The notes beneath the pieces were generated by a model, which saw only the letters and a program-made list of their open reading frames with translations, was not told where the DNA came from and searched no databases. Shown here piece by piece: positions 50,626 to 58,542 of a DNA stretch of 64,000 bases. Numbering within the stretch: position 1 is the stretch's first letter; every line of letters starts with the position of its first letter. Position numbers and translations under genes: made by a program. Location: assembly GCF_001612905.1 (NCBI RefSeq), contig NZ_BDBI01000009.1, positions 230,458 through 294,457 of the forward strand, read 5' to 3'. The DNA comes from Nocardia ignorata NBRC 108230 (lineage in GTDB: Bacteria; Actinomycetota; Actinomycetes; Mycobacteriales; Mycobacteriaceae).

Positions 50626-51495
50626 ATGTTCGAGCCGAATCCGGTGCAGGCCAAGCTGCTCAAGGCCGTGCAGAACTTGGCCAGCGACAACCAGCATCTG
50701 ATCGAGCGATCCCGCACTGGCGACGGCCAGGACTTGTCGCCGATGGCGCTGGCTCATCTGGATATCGGGCGACGCACCCGGGAAAACCTGGAAGCGATCG
50801 CGCTAGCGGTCGGTGTACCGAAGTCGGTGATCGACTACACCCGCGCATCCGGGGAACGCGGACACCGCTGGGCACCCGGCCAACCATTGTTGAGCACCGA
50901 AGCCATCGACCGCGACACCCTCCTACGCGGGCACCGGACAGCGGTCGCGGAACTGCAGACGATGGCCGGAGTCGGGGCCGCTGTCTCGCAGCAAGGCACC
51001 CTGTCGCGTGCCGGGTTCTCCGCATTCCGCCGCGTCATGGGCGTGAGCTGGCAACGCGTCGGCGCGATCGGGCACGCCCTGGGCTTGACCATGGTCGAAC
51101 AGCAACACGCGTGGGAACCCACCACTAGGCCGTGGACCGAGCAGGTCGCGCACACCCTGTCGAAGCTCGACCGGGCGGAGTTGTCGGCGCGGTGGCAGGC
51201 CCTCATCGACACCGACTTCGCCACAGTGTCGATGCCCGTGATGGTGCTCCAAGCCGCCGGAATCACTCCCGACGACATCAACCGTCAACTCCCCGTCCTG
51301 CCCGACCGGATGGTCGAGCTCGCCGCAGCCGCCCTCGATGCCGACCCCGCGAACCGCGACGTGGTGGGGCTTGGCATCGACGCCGCGATCGAGGCCACCG
51401 GCGCCGGTGCCCACACCGAACACGACCCCACCGATCACCGACCGGGCCCGAACCCGGATCAACACACCGGACCCGAGATCGGGCCTGGGCCGTGA
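50626..51495 (+). CDS. Paralogue family member 2 with C-terminal tag
   Basis: 289 aa from ATG 50626. N-terminal L-L-K-A-V-Q-N-L-A, central A-V-G-V-P-K-S-V-I-D-Y-T-R-A-S-G-E-R-G-H-R-W (GVP at 63), a Trp-containing second half (S-A-R-W-Q-A-L), then I-D-A-A-I-E-A-T-G (Ile at 251) and a 30-residue tail ending G-P-G-P. The body is helical with no signal peptide. It follows the coiled-coil gene within two bases. Confidence 0.65.
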   Translation: MFEPNPVQAKLLKAVQNLASDNQHLIERSRTGDGQDLSPMALAHLDIGRRTRENLEAIALAVGVPKSVIDYTRASGERGHRWAPGQPLLSTEAIDRDTLLRGHRTAVAELQTMAGVGAAVSQQGTLSRAGFSAFRRVMGVSWQRVGAIGHALGLTMVEQQHAWEPTTRPWTEQVAHTLSKLDRAELSARWQALIDTDFATVSMPVMVLQAAGITPDDINRQLPVLPDRMVELAAAALDADPANRDVVGLGIDAAIEATGAGAHTEHDPTDHRPGPNPDQHTGPEIGPGP

Positions 51496-51571
51496 ACAGC
51501 TCTCACCCACCCTTCCAGGCCCGCCCGTGGGGCTCCGAACACGCAGTCGATCAACAGGATTGGAGAAACCG

Positions 51572-52510
51572 GTGAGTCATCCACTCTCAGGTGCCGAGGA
51601 TCTGCCGTCGTGGCAGCTTCGCCTACTCGAACGCATCCAGAACGCCAGCTACGACCACTACCGCACCTTGTTCCACGGGTCCCCGCAGTACTCGCCCGCC
51701 AGCGGCGCGAGCGTTCAGCTCGAGACGTGGCGTACCCATCTACGGGCGTTGGACGACGAGCGCGGTGAGATCGCATTACACGCCCACGCCCGCGGGGTCC
51801 CGCAACGGATGATCGACTACGCCACCGAAACCGGCGCCAGGGGAGCGCGGTGGGGCGATACCCCCGAAACAACAACACTGCCGATGGCCCCGCCGGGGGC
51901 GGATCCGGCACGCCTGTACCTGCTCGACCAGCTCGCCGAGGACGTGTGGCGCCTCGAACACACTGCCCTGGTCCGCGCGGAGTACCTGCATCGTGTGCAC
52001 ACCGGCGCGTTGCCCGACAACGAGCCAGCAGAACGTCAACTCCACGACAACATGGCCGCGCTGTGGCGGCGTGCGACCGGGACCGCGGCACTGATCAACG
52101 TCCAACCCGGCGAGGCCGAGCAGCTGTGGGGTCGTAGCCTGGGCTCGTGGCAACAGTTGGCGGAGCTGACCGCGGCCTCCTACACCGATGCCGAACTGCG
52201 GCAGCGGTTCACGGAAATGTCGTGGAAAGGGGTCGAGGCCGACCTCTCGCGTACTTTCGACAACCTTGCCACCACGACCGTCACCGATCTCGGCCCGCCC
52301 ACTCCCTGGGAGTTTGCCCAGCGTGCCGAACAGGCCTTGGCCGCAGTCAGCTTCGCCGACAACCTGGGCCCGGGTGCGGGGCACGGTATCGGCACCGCGG
52401 TCGAGGCGACCGGGATCCGAACAGCAGCACAGTGGGAGCCGGACCCGGACCTGCAACCCCACCCCCCTGATCGAGGGCCCGGGTCTGGTGTGGATCAGGG
52501 GGTGTGGTGA
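51572..52510 (+). CDS. Paralogue family member 3 with C-terminal tag
   Basis: 312 aa from GTG 51572 with TTGGAG upstream; the frame is open earlier without support. L-L-E-R-I-Q-N-A-S, central A-R-G-V-P-Q-R-M-I-D-Y-A-T-E-T-G-A-R-G-A-R-W (GVP at 75), second half with E-A-E-Q-L-W and D-A-E-L-R-Q-R-F, then I-G-T-A-V-E-A-T-G (Ile at 273) and a 31-residue tail ending Q-G-V-W. The next gene's ATG overlaps its stop by one base. Confidence 0.65.
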   Translation: MSHPLSGAEDLPSWQLRLLERIQNASYDHYRTLFHGSPQYSPASGASVQLETWRTHLRALDDERGEIALHAHARGVPQRMIDYATETGARGARWGDTPETTTLPMAPPGADPARLYLLDQLAEDVWRLEHTALVRAEYLHRVHTGALPDNEPAERQLHDNMAALWRRATGTAALINVQPGEAEQLWGRSLGSWQQLAELTAASYTDAELRQRFTEMSWKGVEADLSRTFDNLATTTVTDLGPPTPWEFAQRAEQALAAVSFADNLGPGAGHGIGTAVEATGIRTAAQWEPDPDLQPHPPDRGPGSGVDQGVW

Positions 52511-53475
52511 TGACCAGTAGCGAGCCAGGGCCTGAGGAGTCGGTGAGTCAGTGGCAAGGGCGCATCCTGCGGCGGATCCAGCAATTGGCCGCCCAACACC
52601 GGGAGATCACCGATGCCGGACCGGGCATGTTCGATGACGGGATCTCCGGTCACAGCGAGCAGGTGTGGAACGAGCGACTCGAATTGCTCACCGTGCAGCG
52701 CGAACACGCCGAGTATGCGGCCATGTTGGGTGGGGTCGACCCGGGTTGGGTGGTCGATGCCCGCGAACTCGGCCAGCGTGGGGCGAACCCACCCAAGCCG
52801 GGCGTGGTGCGCCAGCATCCCGCCCGCGCCAGCGAAGCGCAGGAGTTCTATCTCGACATGCTCGAGGTCGACCTGTGGACTATGGAACGCATGGCCGGCC
52901 TGGAAGCGGCCCGCATGGACCGAATCGCCACCGGGAGATGGACTTTCGATACCGACCCGATCGCGGTCACGCAGTTCGCCGACAACATGACGGCACTGCA
53001 CACCCGGGTCACCGTACTCGCGGCCGCAGCGCAACTGACACCGGCCGAGGGTGAGAGCTTGTGGGGGTCGAGTGTGGAAGGGATCCGCCGCGTGCATGCG
53101 GTGACCTTCGCCGCCTACACCGAGCAAGACCTGGCCCAAGCCTGGAACGGCTACGCTCGCGCCGACCCGGCGTTGGCGGTGCCACCGTATGTTCCGCGAG
53201 ATCCCGACACGGGCACGCCCACCGACACCGCTCAGGTCGCCCCGCCGACCCCACGCAAGATGCTCGCCGACGCGACGACCGCGTTGCGGTCCCAGTTCGT
53301 CGACACCGCCATCCGCCACGCCGAACCGACCGATCTGGCCGCCGAGAGCACCGCGATCACCGCCGTCGTTGACGCCGCCCTCGGTGAGGACACCGCATGG
53401 ACCTGGGAAGCCGACCCGGACCCCGTACCGCGACCTGTCGGCGAAATCGGCGCCGATCGTGGGCCAGAAATATAG
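52510..53475 (+). CDS. Paralogue family member 4 with C-terminal tag
   Basis: 321 aa. I-L-R-R-I-Q-Q-L-A near the start; central L-G-G-V-D-P-G-W-V-V-D-A-R-E-L-G-Q-R-G (position 75); second half with E-G-E-S-L-W and Q-D-L-A-Q-A-W; then I-T-A-V-V-D-A-A-L (Ile at 283) and a 30-residue tail with T-W-E-A-D-P-D ending G-P-E-I. It shares W-E-x-D-P-D in the tail with member 3. A possible terminator follows. Confidence 0.65.
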   Translation: MTSSEPGPEESVSQWQGRILRRIQQLAAQHREITDAGPGMFDDGISGHSEQVWNERLELLTVQREHAEYAAMLGGVDPGWVVDARELGQRGANPPKPGVVRQHPARASEAQEFYLDMLEVDLWTMERMAGLEAARMDRIATGRWTFDTDPIAVTQFADNMTALHTRVTVLAAAAQLTPAEGESLWGSSVEGIRRVHAVTFAAYTEQDLAQAWNGYARADPALAVPPYVPRDPDTGTPTDTAQVAPPTPRKMLADATTALRSQFVDTAIRHAEPTDLAAESTAITAVVDAALGEDTAWTWEADPDPVPRPVGEIGADRGPEI

Positions 53476-53559
53476 AGCTGCAACTTATTTCGTGATTGTC
53501 GGCGCGTCGGCCAGGGGGAACTGGACCGAGGCGACCGAACCTGAACCGCTGGGACCTCA

Positions 53560-53587
53560 CACACCCCGTTTGAGGGTGTGACGTTTT
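53560..53587 (+). terminator. Possible rho-independent terminator
   Basis: CACACCC (53560-53566) and GGGTGTG (53574-53580) form a 7-bp stem with a 7-base loop, followed by ACGTTTT. It could end or attenuate transcription before the small ORF at 53607. Confidence 0.5.
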
Positions 53588-53606
53588 CTCGATCCGAGGA
53601 AGCACG

Positions 53607-53693
53607 ATGGCCCACCGTCTCCGCGAACAACCACCTTCACCCTCGAACCCCACCACATCGTGGCACCTGTGCTTGTCCGGGAGCCCGCGATGA
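53607..53693 (+). CDS. 28-aa leader-like peptide
   Basis: ATG 53607 with GAGGAAG five to eleven bases before it. The peptide is Pro/Ser-rich (E-Q-P-P-S-P-S-N-P-T-T-S-W). Its stop overlaps the ATG of the next gene (ATGA), which has no ribosome binding site of its own. Translational coupling is the likely purpose. Confidence 0.45.
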   Translation: MAHRLREQPPSPSNPTTSWHLCLSGSPR

Positions 53694-54928
53694 GCTGGCA
53701 GACCCGAGGAACCAGTTTCACCAACCCCGCCTACTACCGTGACGCCGCCGACAGCGTCGAGGCCCAACTCCGCGCCGACTTCGCCGCTCAGCACCAGTTG
53801 GGCGAGATCGCCGCCTACGGGGAAACCCCGGCACAGGTCGTCGAGTACAAAGCTCGCGCGCACGCCATCGCCCGGCACTGGCAACAAGACGCCTCACCGG
53901 AGCATCAACAGTTGTGGCACCACCTGGCCAGCGCGGTCGAGGCCTGGACGGCCAACCCCGAAGCCGCCCGCGTCGAGTTCGGCAGACTCCAGCAAGCGTT
54001 CATCGACGGCGACCCCGATATCGACCTGAACTCTGTCCGCACGCAACGGCAAGCCGCGGAACTGACCGGACACCTCGAACCGGTCAACGACCGGTCGGCC
54101 CAAGACGGCGCCCGATGGCGACCTCGCCACCTGAGCGTGGTTCCCGATCCTGGCGTGGAGGCAACACATTCGGACAGTTTGGTCGATCGCGCGTTGGGTG
54201 GGCGAGCCGCAGTTGAGCTGAGCATGGCCGAGGTCGAGGCGATCATCAACGGCTCCGACGAACTCCTCGCCGCCGAGGAAGCTCTCGGAGATCTCGACAC
54301 CGGTGACGACGAGATCACCGCCCTGTTGCCCGCCGCCCAACGCAACCCCTACCTCATCCCCACCGTCACGGTCGACCAGTTGCCCGCCCAGATCGTCGCC
54401 GTGCGCCGGGTTCAAGACCTGGCCGCTCAACACGCCCGGCTGGCAACCGAATTCGACGAATCCCCCGAAGGCAGTCAGGTCCGCATCGACCAGCTGGAGC
54501 GGTTGATGGACGGCGCCAGAGATGCCCGCCGCGCCGCCGCCCTCGCCGGGGCAGACCACGGCGAGATCACCGCCGCCTACCAGGCGGGCCTGGCCGGGCA
54601 CTACTGGTCGCAGCAGCCCGGGGCGCCGCGGCTGGCCCAACTCGAGCACGTCCTGGGCGAACGCGACCACGCTTTGGCCGAACTCGACACCCTGCGAAGC
54701 CAACTCGGTCTCGCCCCTGACCCCCCACCTGCGCTCGCGCTCGCCGCAGGCGCGGAGAACACCCACCACCCGGCCTCCAACACCGCCCCGCCGGGTGGGG
54801 CGGTGATCGCCAATGCGGTCGAGGCTGCCCTGCCCGATGCCGACGTCACCGCCGAGTGGATGAGCCCTCAACTCACCGGGGTCATCGACGCGCCTCAACC
54901 CGCACCCGGTGTCGACCCCGACTTCTGA
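53690..54928 (+). CDS. Coiled-coil protein with C-terminal tag
   Basis: 412 aa, not a member of the six-paralogue family. Helical N-terminal part, M-A-E-V-E-A-I-I-N-G-S near 180, and a coiled-coil region around residues 230-350. It ends with I-A-N-A-V-E-A-A-L (Ile at 373) and a 31-residue tail ending V-D-P-D-F. It shares only the tail with the neighbours, which suggests that the tail is a module. It directly precedes the VirD4-like coupling protein, the component expected to recognise a substrate tag. Confidence 0.65.
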   Translation: MSWQTRGTSFTNPAYYRDAADSVEAQLRADFAAQHQLGEIAAYGETPAQVVEYKARAHAIARHWQQDASPEHQQLWHHLASAVEAWTANPEAARVEFGRLQQAFIDGDPDIDLNSVRTQRQAAELTGHLEPVNDRSAQDGARWRPRHLSVVPDPGVEATHSDSLVDRALGGRAAVELSMAEVEAIINGSDELLAAEEALGDLDTGDDEITALLPAAQRNPYLIPTVTVDQLPAQIVAVRRVQDLAAQHARLATEFDESPEGSQVRIDQLERLMDGARDARRAAALAGADHGEITAAYQAGLAGHYWSQQPGAPRLAQLEHVLGERDHALAELDTLRSQLGLAPDPPPALALAAGAENTHHPASNTAPPGGAVIANAVEAALPDADVTAEWMSPQLTGVIDAPQPAPGVDPDF

Positions 54929-54941
54929 AAGGACCAGGTCA

Positions 54942-56843
54942 ATGATGTTCTCTCCCCGAGAAACCCGCCGCCGCACCAAGTCCGGACTGGGTGAGGAAGC
55001 CAGCATGCTGCTGATCCTGCTGGCACTGCTCGCGCTCGTGGTCGTGCTGTGGGCGGCACTGAAACTCGGCAGCTGGCAGGCCGGGCAATCCCTGTCGTGG
55101 AACCCGTTCGCGGCCTTGCTCTCGGTCGTCGCCGGAGACAAGCGATGGCCGTGGCAAGCAACCCCGATCGCGGTGGTCCTTCTCTGCGTGACCGGCGCAG
55201 GTGCGATCCGCGGAGCTCGATCGTTCACCAGCGGCGGGCAGGTCGATGCGGCGGCGCGGACCATGCAACCGCCAGGCAAGATCCGCATCGCTCGCGCCGC
55301 CGACAACCTCGCCGACAACCAACGCCTCCTCGCCGACGCCCCATCAGAGATTCGAGCTAATCCGGGACCACTGTTGGGGCGCACGGTCATCGGCGATATC
55401 GCCTTACATGTTCCCGCCGAACTCGGTGTCACGGTGACGGCTGGTCAGCGGACCGGCAAGACGGTGGCGTGGGCGATCCCGGCGGTGCTCGCAGCGTGGG
55501 GGCCGTGCCTGGCCACCTCGAACAAACCCGACCTGTATCGGCACACCGTCTACGGGCGCGAACAGGTCGGGCGGGTGTGGGTGTGCGACTTGCAGGCGGT
55601 GACCGGGCAGGTGGTGTGCGGGTTCTGGGTGAACCTGTTCAACCAGGTCACCGGGCTCCCGGCGGCGCGAAAGCTGGCGGGGTTCTTCGTGTCCGGGTCG
55701 GCGGGTTCGGCGAACGAGATCGCGAACGCGAAAACCGATGCCTACTTCGACGGCGGCGCCCAGGAACTGTTCGCCCTGTGCATCTTCGCTGCTGCGTGCG
55801 CGGGTGGGGACCTGCATCATGTGGCGGAATGGCTCGGCCGCGACCAGGACCCGACCCCGGCGTTGATCCTGCGCCACTACGGTCACGACCGCCCCGCCGC
55901 CCGCATCATCGAGTGCCAAGGCCTCTACGCGAGACAGCGTGACGGCCTCTACGACATGGCGCGCCGGTTCCTCAACGTGCTGTCGGATTCCGGGTACGCC
56001 CAGATGGTCACGCCACCGGTTCGGAAGCTGTTCCAGGTCAGCGAAACCGCGGCCAAATCAGTTACAGCGCACCAGAATCGGGCGGGCACGGCGGCTTCGA
56101 TCCGCAACGGGGTCCTGATCGAGACCACCGAGCAACCACGCACCCACCTGTTGCCGGAGTTCGACCCGACCGCGTTCGTCACCTCCAACGACACCCTCTA
56201 CCCGCTGTCGATGACCGGCCCCGACGGGGCCACCCCCTTGACCGCCGCCCTGGTCGGGCAAGTCCTGGAAGCCGCCCTCACCACGGCGCGGGCCCGCCCG
56301 GACGGGCGGCTGGCGGTACCGCTGTTGAGTGTGCTCGACGAGGCCGCCAACTGCGCCCGCATCAGCGAACTGCCCTCCTACTACACCTACGCCGCAGGTT
56401 GCGGAATCATCCTGATGACCATCCTCCAGGTCCTCGAACAAGGCGAAAACCTGTGGGGCGTCAATGGTTTGAAGACGATGATGGCCCAGTCGATCGAGGT
56501 CTACGGCGGGTCCATCGCCTCGAGGGACTATCTGGAGCACTGGTCGGCGATGGCCGGGCAACACGACGTCTCCGACCGCTCCCGCACCTACACCCCCGGC
56601 GGAATCCAACGCAGCCTGTCCTGGCGCGCCGAACCCATCCTCGACGTCGCCATGCTCGCCGCCCTCCCCAAAGACCGGGCCCTGGTCCGTCTTCCCGGCC
56701 ACGGCCCCGTCATCGTCCGCAAAATCCCCTGGTTCGACAGCCAGCACGCCCCACTGGTCCGTATGTCGATGCAACGGTTCGAAGGGGCGCGGGTTTCGCT
56801 GATCAAAGCCGCTCCTCCTGCCATGGGGGAGGGGCAGTCGTGA
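54942..56843 (+). CDS. VirD4/TraG-like coupling ATPase
   Basis: 633 aa. N-terminal membrane segments (residues about 20-40 and 68-84) precede the ATPase. Walker A is T-A-G-Q-R-T-G-K-T (about 165-173), S-N-K-P-D-L-Y follows, Walker B is S-V-L-D-E-A-A-N near 465, and a TraM-recognition-type C-terminal region follows. Type IV coupling proteins bring DNA-protein or protein substrates to the channel. AAAGGA precedes the ATG at 54942. It overlaps the DUF4913 gene by 4 bp. Confidence 0.9.
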   Translation: MMFSPRETRRRTKSGLGEEASMLLILLALLALVVVLWAALKLGSWQAGQSLSWNPFAALLSVVAGDKRWPWQATPIAVVLLCVTGAGAIRGARSFTSGGQVDAAARTMQPPGKIRIARAADNLADNQRLLADAPSEIRANPGPLLGRTVIGDIALHVPAELGVTVTAGQRTGKTVAWAIPAVLAAWGPCLATSNKPDLYRHTVYGREQVGRVWVCDLQAVTGQVVCGFWVNLFNQVTGLPAARKLAGFFVSGSAGSANEIANAKTDAYFDGGAQELFALCIFAAACAGGDLHHVAEWLGRDQDPTPALILRHYGHDRPAARIIECQGLYARQRDGLYDMARRFLNVLSDSGYAQMVTPPVRKLFQVSETAAKSVTAHQNRAGTAASIRNGVLIETTEQPRTHLLPEFDPTAFVTSNDTLYPLSMTGPDGATPLTAALVGQVLEAALTTARARPDGRLAVPLLSVLDEAANCARISELPSYYTYAAGCGIILMTILQVLEQGENLWGVNGLKTMMAQSIEVYGGSIASRDYLEHWSAMAGQHDVSDRSRTYTPGGIQRSLSWRAEPILDVAMLAALPKDRALVRLPGHGPVIVRKIPWFDSQHAPLVRMSMQRFEGARVSLIKAAPPAMGEGQS

Positions 56844-57685
56844 CCAGCCCCACCCAGACCGCTACGGCGCCGATGCCACCCCAGTTCGCTCACTTCACCG
56901 ACTTCGCCACCGCCTGGATGCTACCGACGATCAGCCTCCGGTTAGCCGAAGCGAACCGGGAGAACACCTTCACCTGGTGCTCGCGGTGGTGGGCTCATCG
57001 CCCGGTCGCCGTCCGCATCGCGCACCTGCACACAGCGTTCGAGGCGATGCGCCGCGCCAAAGCCGGATCGAGCCTGAGCACGTTTCTGCTCACCCATTTC
57101 GACCCGCACGTCAACCTCATCCTCGACGCCGCGAACGGCCCCCTGCACCGCTGCACCCGCACGCACCACCAGGCGACACCGTCGTTGCCGTTCGATCCTG
57201 TTCCACCCGGTTGGTTCGGCACCGCCACCCCCGCCGCCGTGGACGATGAGAAGCCGCCGAAGAAGTTCGGCCACTACAGCGAGTTCGTGCAGCAGTGGTT
57301 GTTGCCAGTGGTGTCGGTGAAGATCGCCGCGAACAACCGGGAAGGCCAATACACCTGGTGTCGGCAGTGGTGGCGCCACCAATCCGTGGCCATCCGCTTC
57401 GCCGGCTTGCACGCGTGTTTCGAAGCCGCAGTCAATGCCGACGACAAACAGGCGATGAGCGCACTGTTCGTCCGCCACATCGACCCCCACTTGCGGTACA
57501 TCCTCGACGCCGCCAACGGCCCACTGCACCGCTGCACACCCGACCGCCACATCGACAGCCCAGGCCTCGATGGCGAACCGGTTCCGTCGAACTGGTTCGG
57601 CACTCCCGGGGCATCGACACCGGTCCACCACCTTGGGTTCGGCCCGGACTTTCGCGCCTTCACCGAAGCAGGTGAGCCGCAGTGA
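56840..57685 (+). CDS. Tandem DUF4913 protein
   Basis: 281 aa from GTG 56840 (GTGA overlap). It consists of two copies of DUF4913, about residues 12-115 and 143-245. Each has F-x-x-F-x-x-x-W-x-L-P, then T-W-C-x-x-W-W-x-H, then H-x-D-P-H-x-x-x-I-L-D-A-A-N-G-P-L-H-R-C. DUF4913 is a small actinobacterial domain common on plasmids and integrative elements, usually single. The Cys/His pattern may bind metal. The C-terminal G-F-G-P-D-F echoes the tag ends but lacks the nine-residue motif. Confidence 0.75.
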   Translation: MTSPTQTATAPMPPQFAHFTDFATAWMLPTISLRLAEANRENTFTWCSRWWAHRPVAVRIAHLHTAFEAMRRAKAGSSLSTFLLTHFDPHVNLILDAANGPLHRCTRTHHQATPSLPFDPVPPGWFGTATPAAVDDEKPPKKFGHYSEFVQQWLLPVVSVKIAANNREGQYTWCRQWWRHQSVAIRFAGLHACFEAAVNADDKQAMSALFVRHIDPHLRYILDAANGPLHRCTPDRHIDSPGLDGEPVPSNWFGTPGASTPVHHLGFGPDFRAFTEAGEPQ

Positions 57686-58542
57686 GCATGGCCAACGCGA
57701 CCACAGTCCAGAAAAGGGTCCTCAAGGCGCTACAGAATCAGGCCGCCGACTCTCAAAAGCTCCTGAACACCCAACGCGCCAGCGGCACCGAACCGGCTGC
57801 GGAGTGGACACAGGATTTCCAGGCGCGGGCGACGGTGCACAGCGAACTCGGCGCCGCTGCCATCGCCGGAGGAGTGCCAGTCGAGTGGATCGATCAGGCC
57901 CGCGAACGCGGCACCAAAGGCATCCGCTGGAACACCAACCTATTCCTGCGCCGCGCCGCACCGGTCGATCGGGAAGCGCTGATCGACAACCTGCGCACCG
58001 ACATCGAACACTTGGCACGGTTCACCGGAATCCATGCAGCCTACCGACCCATCGCAGCCGCACAGAACTCCGACACCACCAAAGTCGACGACACACTCGA
58101 CACCCTGTGGCGACGATCTGCCCAACTCGGTGTGCTGCTCCGGGTAGAGGCAGACGAAGCCCGACAACTCTGGGCGCACGACACCTGGATCGAAACCGCC
58201 GCCTCGGCAGCGGCAGGGCTGGACGAAGCCGGACTCGCACACCAGTGGCGGGCTATCGCAGCCACCGACATCAGCAGTTACGCGGTGCAGGCGCGCGCCT
58301 TGGCCGAGGCCGGGATAGAACCCGATTCGAGGATCGCACCCCCAGAGCCGAGCGCAGTGCTTCACGTTCTCGGCGACAACCACCTTCGGGTGATCGGGTT
58401 GTTCTCCCACGCACCCGGCGCGCAGATCGACGCCGCCATCGGCGCCACCGGGGCCTACGCCCACGACCTCGACAACGACGCGTGGACCACCCAGCCGGTA
58501 TTCAGCGACCCGCAAACCAACTATCCCGGGATCGAGCCATGA
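57682..58542 (+). CDS. Paralogue family member 5 with C-terminal tag
   Basis: 286 aa from GTG 57682 (overlap GTGA). V-L-K-A-L-Q-N-Q-A near the start, central A-G-G-V-P-V-E-W-I-D-Q-A-R-E-R-G-T-K-G-I-R-W (GVP at 64), second half L-W-R-R-S-A-Q-L-G and E-A-R-Q-L-W, then I-D-A-A-I-G-A-T-G (Ile at 249) and a 29-residue tail ending P-G-I-E-P. It is the most regular member of the family. Confidence 0.65.
   Translation: MSMANATTVQKRVLKALQNQAADSQKLLNTQRASGTEPAAEWTQDFQARATVHSELGAAAIAGGVPVEWIDQARERGTKGIRWNTNLFLRRAAPVDREALIDNLRTDIEHLARFTGIHAAYRPIAAAQNSDTTKVDDTLDTLWRRSAQLGVLLRVEADEARQLWAHDTWIETAASAAAGLDEAGLAHQWRAIAATDISSYAVQARALAEAGIEPDSRIAPPEPSAVLHVLGDNHLRVIGLFSHAPGAQIDAAIGATGAYAHDLDNDAWTTQPVFSDPQTNYPGIEP

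Noticed and set aside
56399..57685. 428-codon version of the DUF4913 gene
   Set aside because: The first 147 codons are antisense-like sequence inside the coupling ATPase gene; GTG 56840 overlapping its stop is the sensible start.
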